Shown in pieces: positions 42,858 through 50,574 of a stretch of DNA of 64,000 nucleotides. A model generated the notes under the pieces. That model ran no database searches, was not told the DNA's origin, and saw only the letters and a program-made list of their open reading frames with translations. Origin of the DNA: Phycisphaerae bacterium (lineage in GTDB: Bacteria; Planctomycetota; Phycisphaerae; Phycisphaerales; UBA1924); the NCBI GenBank assembly GCA_030429705.1, contig JAUIES010000002.1, positions 560,001-624,000 on the forward strand. Reading direction: 5' to 3'. The position numbers were made by a program, and so were the translations under genes. The stretch's first letter is position 1. The number at the start of each line of letters is the position of its first letter.

Positions 42858-44384
42858 ATGAATGTTCCAAACTCAATCTCTGATTCCGGCGGCGAAGGTC
42901 TCAGGCGTCATGCCCCAGCGGCTGTCGTCTTGTGCGCTTCCGCAGCGATCGTGATCACCGCACACCTCCTCGGCGCACGCTGGCTCAGCGCTCCGCTCCT
43001 GGGTTTACCGTTCGGTCTTTGGATCATCGCGTTGGTCTTCGTCCTGTGGAGACGAGGCTGGCTCAATCTCCTCGACACCGCGATGCCATTGCGTGCTCGT
43101 CGACCTCGACTTGATCTATCACCGGTGACAGAACGAAAAATCGCACCACTCCTTCGGCCTTGGATCGCCGGAACGACTGCAGCCGGCAATGTGTTGCGAT
43201 CACTTTGGTCTCTTGATCGCACTTCGTTCGATGAGATCGGCGACAGCATGACCCGCGCACTCGATGGACGGCCGGAGCTCGCCGATCCAATCCACATCGC
43301 CATCAAAGGCACGCGATCGCAGGCTGAGCCTCTTCGCGATCAACATGCAGCCGTACCGGTTCGTTGGCAACTTCTTGAAGCAAGCGACGATACGAACGAG
43401 CACGAGTTTGATCTGGTGTTCCAGTTTGATGCGGAACAGGGCGGCATCGCAACGCTGCCCGAGCACGATCACCGCTCCGCAACCTGGTTCGACTGGGCCA
43501 AGCCTCGCCCGCTCTCGTTTGCCAGTGTCTTTCCGCACCAGAACGATCCGGCTCAGTTCACTGTGGGTGTTTTGCCCACCGTCGATGAACCCAACCCACT
43601 CATCGGCGCGATGCTCGTTGCAGCTGCGGTGCAAGGGAGGGTGCCGTCGAGGTTAACACTGTTCGATCGCTTGCGTGGCCGAATACCACTTGATGGCGAA
43701 GAGATGCCAGGCACGGTGGACCCGGGCGCATTTCGCGCCAAAGCCATGCGTCGAATTCACGAGTTGCTTGTGCAGTCGGACCCAGCCAATGCGACGGTCA
43801 TCGAACGAACTGCAGCGAGTATTCTCAATGCGTGGCTCGTCACGCCTTCCGCACGCATTGATATCGAGGAACGGCGGGACATGATGGAACGGTCGTGTCT
43901 TTTCATACCTGATCGCCCGGAGGCATGGCTACGCCTCGCAGCGGTGCGCATAGCAGATCTCGATGACAAGGCCGGCATAGAAGCGATCCTCCGGGCCGAG
44001 CCCCTTGTCCGCGCGACGCGTGAGCAACTCATATTTGATCAAACCGAGTTCGTCCAATCAGAACTCGAACTCGGGGGGGCCGGCAGCATGACCCTCGGTC
44101 GCGTGGCTGCCGGGTTCTGCCTCCTCGCCGGTCAACATGAGTTTGAACGCCTCGAATTCCTCCGTGACGATCTACTCGAAGAACTCGACCATGTCGGTTG
44201 GTTGGTCGGACGCGATCAAGACACCAATCTGCTGCGGAATATCATGAACGAGTTGCATCGTGTGCGCCGCGCTGAATCACGCGGATTGCCCAAGCCCTTT
44301 ACGCAAACGACGACCCCAGCCAAACCTGCTCGCAAGAAGTCAACCAAGCGAACGCCCAAGCGAGCCGTCAAACGAGCGGCTTGA
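42858..44384 (+). CDS. Hypothetical membrane protein
   Basis: A 508-aa protein with two N-terminal transmembrane helices (about residues 21-41, AAVVLCASAAIVITAHLLGA, and 46-66, PLLGLPFGLWIIALVFVLW). A large cytoplasmic helical region follows, and the tail is very basic and Lys/Pro/Ala-rich (about 485-508), like a nucleic-acid-binding tail. No family is recognised. Its start has neither a good Shine-Dalgarno nor the TAnnnT box. It is convergent with the next gene. Confidence 0.65.
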   Translation: MNVPNSISDSGGEGLRRHAPAAVVLCASAAIVITAHLLGARWLSAPLLGLPFGLWIIALVFVLWRRGWLNLLDTAMPLRARRPRLDLSPVTERKIAPLLRPWIAGTTAAGNVLRSLWSLDRTSFDEIGDSMTRALDGRPELADPIHIAIKGTRSQAEPLRDQHAAVPVRWQLLEASDDTNEHEFDLVFQFDAEQGGIATLPEHDHRSATWFDWAKPRPLSFASVFPHQNDPAQFTVGVLPTVDEPNPLIGAMLVAAAVQGRVPSRLTLFDRLRGRIPLDGEEMPGTVDPGAFRAKAMRRIHELLVQSDPANATVIERTAASILNAWLVTPSARIDIEERRDMMERSCLFIPDRPEAWLRLAAVRIADLDDKAGIEAILRAEPLVRATREQLIFDQTEFVQSELELGGAGSMTLGRVAAGFCLLAGQHEFERLEFLRDDLLEELDHVGWLVGRDQDTNLLRNIMNELHRVRRAESRGLPKPFTQTTTPAKPARKKSTKRTPKRAVKRAA

Positions 44385-44395
44385 TGACAGGCGAC

Positions 44396-44683
44396 TCAGC
44401 CGTTGAGATCGATCCGAGGACGATCAGCACGCGGTTGTTTATGCCCGTCGGAGCCATATGCCGGGTGCTCCTCATGGTCTTCCTGAGCTTCTTCCTGTGT
44501 CTCGTCTTTCAAGTTTCGCACGGCATCGGCGTGTTCAACTTCGACGACATCTTCCGCTTCATGGGGACTCGGTTTGGCTTTTTCAGCTCGGTCCTTCTCT
44601 TTGGACTTCTGACTCTGGGCCAATTTGGAAGCACCATGAGCACCTGACACAGATCCTGCGAGATTGGAGATCGCGCCTGTCAT
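44396..44683 (-). CDS. Small acidic hypothetical protein
   Basis: A 95-aa, highly charged protein (ASKLAQSQKSKEKDRAEKAK; EDVVEVEHADAVRNLKDETQ) ending RPRIDLNG. It is predicted to be helical or disordered. The start may be this ATG or an in-frame GTG at 44719 that adds 12 residues. The opposite strand also holds an 88-codon hydrophobic reading (44381-44647). I prefer this strand because its sequence resembles small planctomycete proteins of this layout that I remember. Confidence is limited. Confidence 0.45.
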   Translation of the reverse strand: MTGAISNLAGSVSGAHGASKLAQSQKSKEKDRAEKAKPSPHEAEDVVEVEHADAVRNLKDETQEEAQEDHEEHPAYGSDGHKQPRADRPRIDLNG

Positions 44684-44774
44684 GTACTCAACTGTCGGAT
44701 ACGACGAGTTGAAAAACACGCAGAAAAAGCGCGCGGTCGTACGAAAAAGTTGTTATCGGTCGTTCATTGGCCGC

Positions 44775-45560
44775 TCAGAGCCCGATGATGTTCACGCCGC
44801 AATCAACATAAATCGTCTCACCCGTCACGCCACGAGACAGATCCGAGGCCAACCACGCTGCCGTACCGCCGACATCCGCCCCCTCCACATTGCGTCGAAG
44901 TGGTGCACGCTCAAGATTGTGCTCGGCCATCGTGTCAGTCCCCCCCACAGCCGAACTCGCCAGCGTCCGCAGGAATCCACCAGAAATCGTGTTCACCCGG
45001 ATACCCTGCTTGCCCAATTCCGAAGCGAGGTACCGAGCGGTACATTCGAGCGCTGCTTTGGCGACACCCATGATGTTGTATCCGGGCACGACCTTCTCGG
45101 CACCGTAATAACTCATGGCCATAATCGATCCGCCCCCACCGGACGCCATCAACTCACGAGACCGATCCGCCATCGCAGCAAGCGTGTAGGCGCTGATATC
45201 AATAGCGCTCAGATAAGCCTCGCGGGGCGTACCGGTAAACCGGCCCGGCTGCAAACAGTCACGATCGGCAAACGCGATCGAGTGCACTAAAAAATCCATA
45301 CGGTCGAAGTCGTCCTGGTATCTGGCAAACGCTGCGTCAAGATCGTCGTCACTCGATGCATCGAGTGGCACAAGCCATGGTTCTGCGATGCCGAGTTTTT
45401 CGACGGCCCGGCGTGTTCGCCGCTCGTTCTTGTCTCCGGGCAAGTGCGTGAACGCGACCGTCGCACCCTGTTCATGCATCGCTTGTGCGATATGCCAGGC
45501 ATATGACCGATCATTTGCAACGCCGACGATCAGTCCTGTTTTTCCATCGAGCATGCCCAT
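44775..45560 (-). CDS. fabI: Enoyl-[acyl-carrier-protein] reductase FabI
   Basis: Reduces trans-2-enoyl-ACP with NADH in the last step of fatty acid elongation. The N-terminus has the variant nucleotide motif LIVGVANDRSYAWHIAQAMH. The FabI catalytic Tyr-x6-Lys is GYNIMGVAKAALE (Tyr161, Lys168). The end is GETIYVDCGVNIIG, as expected. Length is 261 aa. GGAGA lies about 7 nt before the ATG at 45560. Confidence 0.96.
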   Translation of the reverse strand: MGMLDGKTGLIVGVANDRSYAWHIAQAMHEQGATVAFTHLPGDKNERRTRRAVEKLGIAEPWLVPLDASSDDDLDAAFARYQDDFDRMDFLVHSIAFADRDCLQPGRFTGTPREAYLSAIDISAYTLAAMADRSRELMASGGGGSIMAMSYYGAEKVVPGYNIMGVAKAALECTARYLASELGKQGIRVNTISGGFLRTLASSAVGGTDTMAEHNLERAPLRRNVEGADVGGTAAWLASDLSRGVTGETIYVDCGVNIIGL

Positions 45561-45586
45561 GCCATTCTCCAGTGATTTGTTTCGCG

Positions 45587-46996
45587 TTAGTGTTCGACGC
45601 GCACGCCCAGCATTGGTGCGATCTCTTCGATCGCTGCTTCAAGCGTCTCAGTGTCCTTCGCTTCGGTATTCAGGCGGAGCAACGGCTCGGTGTTGCTCTT
45701 ACGAATGTTCGCCCACCATCCTTCATCATCGAAGCAGTCGATCGTGACGCCATCGAGCTCGTCAATCTCGCCACGATCGGCAAAGTGTGTACGCACCGCA
45801 TCAAGAGCTTCGTCTTTCTCTTCAATCTCAAAGTTCACTTCACCTGATTGCACATACCGCGCGATCGGCGCGATCAATGCACTCATCGGTTGATCCGCTT
45901 CAGCGAGCGTTGACAAAACCGTCGCCATCGCGATCGCACCCGAGTCGGCGTTGAAGTTCTTCGCAAAGTAGAAGTGACCGGACAGTTCGCCGCCGAACAC
46001 AGCCTTGTGTTCACCGAGCAGCGCCTTCATGAACACATGACCGACGCGGCCACGGATCGGCTTGCCACCCGCCTGTTTGACTTCCTCTGACACAGCCTTC
46101 GTCGAACGCAGGTCATACACGATTGCAGAACCCGGCTTCTTCTTCAAGAATCGTTTGGCGAGTAACGCGGTTAGATGATCACACCCGACGATCTGCCCTT
46201 GCTCGTCAACCACGACACACCGATCGGCATCACCATCGAAGCAGATGCCCAGATCCGCGCTGTTGCGTGTCACACTCTTCTGGAGTTGCTCAAGGTTGCT
46301 GGCGACCAACGGGTTGGGTTCGTGAGCAAACTCGCCTTTGCTGTTTTCAAAGTTCATTTCGATGATCTGCAGACCATCGATCGCTTTGCCGTTGCGGCCA
46401 AAAATCTTGGGAACCATCGTCCCCGCCGAACCGTTGCTCGCATCAACCACAATCTTGAGTGACTTCCCGCCCAAGTCGAGGAACGACAGCACATGCTTGG
46501 TATAGGGCTCCCACAAATCACGAGGTTCGCTCGTCGTGCCGTCTTGCGGCTCGAGACTGCGGTCAACCATCGCGGCGTGCTTGCGGACTTCCGCAAGTCC
46601 GGTGGTCTCGCCGACCGGTTTGGCGAGGCGCTTGGATACCTTGAATCCGTTGTACTGCGGCGGATTGTGACTCGCTGTCACCATCACACCACCCGAACAA
46701 TCGAGGTAGTTGATCGCAAAGTACACCATCGGGGTGTCGCAGAGACCCAGATCGATGACACTCGCACCGTGAGAACGAATGCCGTTCACCAACCGGTCGA
46801 CCAATTGCGGGCTGCTCTGACGCATGTCTCGACCCACGACGAGCGTGCGCATCATCGGTGTCGTTTCACCGGCGGCGGCTGCATCTTCCAGGAGAAACCG
46901 TGCACACCCAAAACCGATCTGCCACGCCATTTGGTCGTTCAGCAGGTCGGGATAGGTCCCGCGGATGTCATACGCCTTGAAGATCCGTCCAAGCAT
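45587..46996 (-). CDS. Phosphomannomutase/phosphoglucomutase
   Basis: An alpha-D-phosphohexomutase that interconverts hexose 1- and 6-phosphates, supplying nucleotide sugars. All four domain motifs are present: IFKAYDIRGTYPD, the phosphoserine loop VMVTASHNPPQYNGFK, the metal loop CFDGDADRCVVVDEQG and the sugar-binding GGELSGHFYF. A phosphate-binding RKSNTEPLLRLN closes the protein. The ATG at 46996 has GAGGTG upstream and gives 469 aa. It lies 26 nt upstream of fabI, same direction. Confidence 0.92.
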   Translation of the reverse strand: MLGRIFKAYDIRGTYPDLLNDQMAWQIGFGCARFLLEDAAAAGETTPMMRTLVVGRDMRQSSPQLVDRLVNGIRSHGASVIDLGLCDTPMVYFAINYLDCSGGVMVTASHNPPQYNGFKVSKRLAKPVGETTGLAEVRKHAAMVDRSLEPQDGTTSEPRDLWEPYTKHVLSFLDLGGKSLKIVVDASNGSAGTMVPKIFGRNGKAIDGLQIIEMNFENSKGEFAHEPNPLVASNLEQLQKSVTRNSADLGICFDGDADRCVVVDEQGQIVGCDHLTALLAKRFLKKKPGSAIVYDLRSTKAVSEEVKQAGGKPIRGRVGHVFMKALLGEHKAVFGGELSGHFYFAKNFNADSGAIAMATVLSTLAEADQPMSALIAPIARYVQSGEVNFEIEEKDEALDAVRTHFADRGEIDELDGVTIDCFDDEGWWANIRKSNTEPLLRLNTEAKDTETLEAAIEEIAPMLGVRVEH

Positions 46997-47061
46997 GCTC
47001 ACCTCTTTTTCTGGCCCCGCCCCATGCGGGACCAAGACTTTAGGGCCTCTGAACGCGAGCG

Positions 47062-48381
47062 TCAGCCTTGCTGCGACGGTTTCCCTATTTCCTGCATCTG
47101 AGCGCGAAACAAGCAGGTGCACGCACAGCTGCTGTGCACGCGGCAGGTCGTTCCAATCGGTGCAATTTGACCACTTGTCAGGCATCCACTCACCGGGATC
47201 GGGCTTTGCAGACCCGCGATCTCGTACCCACCCTTTGCCGATTCGGCACCCGGCGGAGCTACATCAAACGCGCGGGCAAGTGCTGTCGCATCGCTCCACT
47301 CGCCATCAAACATCGAATCGCCTCGGAGCCGATCACTCAACAGAAGTGCACCGACGGGCGGGGCGTGTAGTTTCTGTGCGTCAAGCAACAACTCCAGATC
47401 ACCACGAGCAAGGGTGGGATCGAGCAGGTGAACTTGCACTGTGCGCCCACGCCGCACGGGCTCATCAATAGCGATGGAGCCTGAAGCTCCATGGCCACCC
47501 AGAACCCGGCGCACGATGAAATCACCCCTTCCGAACCGCTCTCGGTACTCATCAATTGCGAGCCCGAGAAAAAGCCCGCGCGGCAAAAGGCGTTCACGCT
47601 CATCATCATCGAACTGCTGAGCGACCGCTTTGATCGCTTCGAGAGCAGGTCGGCCGCCCAGTTCCTGTATCAGGTTTCGATGCGAACCGGTCACCACCAT
47701 CGGAGGGCCCACTGGTCGGCACCCTTGAGCCACGATTGATTCGATATGAACAGCCCCCGCCAGCGTCAGCCCGACGAGTCCGCCGCGCTGCACGCGACCA
47801 CGGGCGAACAGCAACGCCTCGCACTCGTCCTGTTTTTTTCTCGACTTGGAACTCGAAGTGATCGCACCAACCAACGGCTGGCCCTTGCCCGCAGCATGAA
47901 TCGCTGGGAGTAACCTCGACAGTGCAATCGAAGAAGGGTCTGCAAAAAGGACTGTCCCGCGATGGGCATCCGTTGGACGAATCAAAGATGTAGCCCAATC
48001 ATCGAGATCGGCGTCTTCCTCAATCGGCTCTGCGTGGGCAGGCGAAACCACCGCCTTCGCCTGCACCCATGGAAATGAACCAACCAACATGGCAATTCCC
48101 GGACGATCTTCAATCGTTGATCGCCCGCCGATGACCCCCGAGACAGTCGTTCCGACCACATTCTCGGTCGCCAGCTGGGTCGAGCATCGACCCGCGATCG
48201 ACTCGAGGCTCGTTCCATGATGCTTACTGGCAAAAAGAAAAGCGAAGGTCGGCGTGCGCCCGTCGAGGCCTTCCTGTACCTGTTCAAGCACATGCCCGCA
48301 GGCTGTGGCTGCATCGTGATGACCGGAGAGACCCCAGGTCATCACCGCCGCCGAACCTGTTTGTTCGCTTGCATGCCCCAT
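47062..48381 (-). CDS. FIST domain sensory protein
   Basis: A 439-aa protein with FIST_N (about residues 20-230) and FIST_C (about 230-400) domains, thought to bind small ligands such as amino acids. Typical segments are PTFAFLFASKHHGTSLESIA, GTTVSGVIGGRSTIEDRPGI and, in FIST_C, RGDFIVRRVLGGHGASGSIA. No kinase, chemoreceptor or GGDEF gene is next to it. The ATG at 48381 was chosen because TACAGT lies 7 nt upstream; a GTG at 48399 is the alternative. Confidence 0.85.
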   Translation of the reverse strand: MGHASEQTGSAAVMTWGLSGHHDAATACGHVLEQVQEGLDGRTPTFAFLFASKHHGTSLESIAGRCSTQLATENVVGTTVSGVIGGRSTIEDRPGIAMLVGSFPWVQAKAVVSPAHAEPIEEDADLDDWATSLIRPTDAHRGTVLFADPSSIALSRLLPAIHAAGKGQPLVGAITSSSKSRKKQDECEALLFARGRVQRGGLVGLTLAGAVHIESIVAQGCRPVGPPMVVTGSHRNLIQELGGRPALEAIKAVAQQFDDDERERLLPRGLFLGLAIDEYRERFGRGDFIVRRVLGGHGASGSIAIDEPVRRGRTVQVHLLDPTLARGDLELLLDAQKLHAPPVGALLLSDRLRGDSMFDGEWSDATALARAFDVAPPGAESAKGGYEIAGLQSPIPVSGCLTSGQIAPIGTTCRVHSSCACTCLFRAQMQEIGKPSQQG

Positions 48382-48388
48382 ACGGGGC

Positions 48389-48394
48389 ACTGTA
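48389..48394 (-). promoter_or_regulatory. -10-like box of the FIST gene, leaderless pattern
   Basis: TACAGT on the minus strand ends 7 nt before the ATG at 48381, with no Shine-Dalgarno between. It decides the start in favour of this ATG over the upstream GTG. Confidence 0.42.
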
Positions 48395-48954
48395 CTCACA
48401 CAGTCGTCGTCGCAATGCCCCGGCCGCCCATCGTGTCCTGGACGCAGTCATGATTGATTCGCACGAGCACCGCCGGTTGCTCGACAGCAGCTTCGACCTG
48501 ACCCGTTGGTTCTTCATGCAGACCGATCACATCAAGCAACCGTTCTGCGACGACATCGAGAACATGGTCCTGCAAATGATCAAGCCGCGCGAGTTCACGC
48601 CGAAAAGATTGGATCTCCGCCTGGCGTGACCGACTTCTTCTATGCATTTGACACGAGACTGTACTTGTACCGTTCGAACGATTATTCATCGCCGCCTCCA
48701 CTTCGCGTATTGTGTGTTTCCCTTCGTCCGTGGAGGGCCGCGTCGCCGTTCGTTCACTCGGCATGCACCAAAGTGATGTGCGACTCGGTCGTTCGATCCC
48801 ATCCTTGGGAAGCCTCATATCGCGGTGCGATTGTGACCCACTCTTTCAACGGCTTGAAAAGCGCAGAACTTGAGCGACTTTTCGTACACTCGCACACAAT
48901 TGGCACAATTCATGCCTCGCGATCGGCAGACTGTGCGCTCTCGGACACGTGCAT

Positions 48955-48987
48955 CGGAAACCACCCGATTTGAGGATCGGGTTTCCG
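48955..48987 (+). other. 12-bp stem-loop
   Basis: CGGAAA and CCCGAT on the left pair with ATCGGG and TTTCCG on the right. There is a 3-nt bulge (CCA) between the two left halves and a 6-nt loop (TTGAGG). No T-run follows, so it is not an intrinsic terminator by itself. Confidence 0.6.
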
Positions 48988-48997
48988 CCGGATATGC

Positions 48998-49032
48998 GGG
49001 GGCACAAACCCCCGATTCGCGGGGCGCTTTTT
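48998..49032 (+). terminator. Possible intrinsic terminator with a competing hairpin
   Basis: GGGGG (48998-49002) can pair with CCCCC (49009-49013) around a CACAAA loop. Alternatively CCCC (49010-49013) pairs with GGGG (49021-49024), followed by CGC and five T. The two stems exclude each other, and only the second is terminator-like. It reads toward the 3' end of the SH3-protein gene. Confidence 0.35.
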
Positions 49033-50428
49033 ATGGCTGATCAAGTGCTTCAACACGATCGGCTGTGATGATGCGCACTCCCAGAGCATCGTCATATTGC
49101 GTATTGCCGACAATGCCAACGATGCCACCGACGAAGCGGGCAAAGTCTCGCTCGTCGTCGCCGCGAAGATACGCAGTCGTCCGACCGAACCCCGGGCCTT
49201 CGACAGACTCGATGCGGTACATCAGCGGCAAACGCTCGCCATTATAGAGTGAACTGCGAAGCACGCGCCCGATCACCGTGAAGGAACGCCCTTGACGCCA
49301 TTCGCTGACCTGCAAACTGATGGCACGCTGCCGCTGATTGGCTTGTTCAAGCGTTTGATCAAGTGCCCTGCGCTGATCGCGCAGTTTGATGCGCAGTTGG
49401 AGCCATTCCAGGCGTTGGTTGACCGCCTGCACCAGTTCCGGTTCACTTGCCAACTTGTCAGCCGTACGACGACACTCTGCCACCATCTCTTCAAAGGCAG
49501 CATCCGCGTCGTCCCGCGACATGTTCTGCAGATCGGCAAATGCAGCATTCAGTTCGTTGACCGTCAATGCGATGATTTCCTGCTGCGTTGGAACGACAGG
49601 CACCTGCGCGGTGCCACCGGTATTGGTCGCCAGGGTTGTCTGATCAACCGGGTCCGTTTCAGGACCCGTCGCAATGGCAGGCTCGACTGGTTCTGTTGCA
49701 GGATCGAGTGGACCGGTCTCGATCGGGTCGAGCAAACTGGTGTCGAGCCCTTCATCTTCAGGATCGGTCAGCGGCGACTCGGTTGCCGGGTCACCACTGC
49801 CTGCGCCAGGATCAACAGGATCGATGTCTCCACCGGTATCAGCGGACTCGTTTTCACCTTGCCCGGTCAGTCGTTGGACGGCTTCAATCTCGGAAGCGGT
49901 CGCTGCGCGGAGTTCGTCTGACCGCACAAAACCGCGCGATGGCGAAGTCGAAACGGGCGGTTGCGGCGCTTCGACCAAATATTTTGTAACCGTACCCCCG
50001 ATTCCAGTGATTTCCTCAACCACTTTGAGCGTCGTACCGACGGGAAGTGGTTCGGCGAATAACGGGCACCAGCTGCCTGATGCACCGAGCAACGCACTGG
50101 GGGCCAACAGACCGGATGCTTTCGTCAACCGCACGGTCTTGCTATTGATGGACTCAACTCGATCGGCTTCGACATAGGCGGTTGAACCGTTCGGATAGAC
50201 GACCTGGGTCCATCCGTCGGCTGCGCCCAGCGTTCGGACGACTGAACCTGCTGAAAGATCCATGACGCGGTAGAACCGAGGCATGTCGCCGCACCGCAGG
50301 ACTGTTCCGTCAGATTTGACGACCGCATACCCCTCCACCAAACCCTGAGCAAAGGTGAGCGAGCACAACAATGCCGGAAGCAGGACACACGCGATCAATG
50401 ACACGATCTGTGATTGAATTCGGATCAT
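49031..50428 (-). CDS. Exported protein with bacterial SH3-like domain
   Basis: A 465-aa secreted protein. The signal peptide is about residues 1-28 (IVSLIACVLLPALLCSLTFA). Two SH3-like beta-barrel stretches follow (about 30-95, GYAVVKSDGTVLRCGDMPRF, and about 100-170). An acidic Pro/Asp/Thr-rich linker spans about 185-285, then a helical region with a coiled coil and a C-terminal beta domain (VIGRVLRSSLYNGERLPLMY). It may bind cell wall or protein in the periplasm. The ATG at 50428 has GGAAAGGAG 8 nt upstream. Confidence 0.7.
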   Translation of the reverse strand: MIRIQSQIVSLIACVLLPALLCSLTFAQGLVEGYAVVKSDGTVLRCGDMPRFYRVMDLSAGSVVRTLGAADGWTQVVYPNGSTAYVEADRVESINSKTVRLTKASGLLAPSALLGASGSWCPLFAEPLPVGTTLKVVEEITGIGGTVTKYLVEAPQPPVSTSPSRGFVRSDELRAATASEIEAVQRLTGQGENESADTGGDIDPVDPGAGSGDPATESPLTDPEDEGLDTSLLDPIETGPLDPATEPVEPAIATGPETDPVDQTTLATNTGGTAQVPVVPTQQEIIALTVNELNAAFADLQNMSRDDADAAFEEMVAECRRTADKLASEPELVQAVNQRLEWLQLRIKLRDQRRALDQTLEQANQRQRAISLQVSEWRQGRSFTVIGRVLRSSLYNGERLPLMYRIESVEGPGFGRTTAYLRGDDERDFARFVGGIVGIVGNTQYDDALGVRIITADRVEALDQP

Positions 50429-50536
50429 GATGAACACTCCTTTCCGCTGCTCGTTCTAGCCGGCAAAGCGGATCAAGAGAGTGTACCCGGCTCGACGGTT
50501 CCGCATTTCAATTCGACCGGGCAAGTTGACTTGTCT

Positions 50537-50565
50537 TTGACCGCGTTCCGACTTGATCCTACTTT
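50537..50565 (+). promoter_or_regulatory. Sigma-70-type promoter of the TolC-like gene, leaderless pattern
   Basis: TTGACC (50537-50542) and TACTTT (50560-50565) are separated by 17 nt, a good housekeeping promoter. The expected start is about 50572, 3 nt before the ATG at 50575, and there is no Shine-Dalgarno. Confidence 0.6.
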
Positions 50566-50574
50566 CATAGCAGC

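Larger units (their letters stand above)
48382..49030. other. 649-bp region without a convincing gene
   Basis: No reading frame here gives a recognisable protein. Frames on both strands between about 48,400 and 48,820 conflict. The plus frame ending at 48629 has very high GC in third positions, while the overlapping minus frame ending at 48396 does not. The right end (48,950-49,032) is strongly structured, with stem-loops described separately. A short plus-strand frame from ATG 48911 (52 codons) crosses those stems. Confidence 0.6.

Noticed and set aside
44381-44647. 88-codon plus frame, hydrophobic
   Set aside because: Competes with the minus-strand acidic protein. It has a coupling-like ATG and higher GC3, so it is not excluded, but its hydrophobic pattern is what the antisense of a charged gene gives.
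48396-48818. 140-codon minus frame coupled to the FIST gene by a GTGA overlap
   Set aside because: The better FIST start is the ATG at 48381 with its TACAGT box, and the frame's codon use is ordinary with no homologous look.
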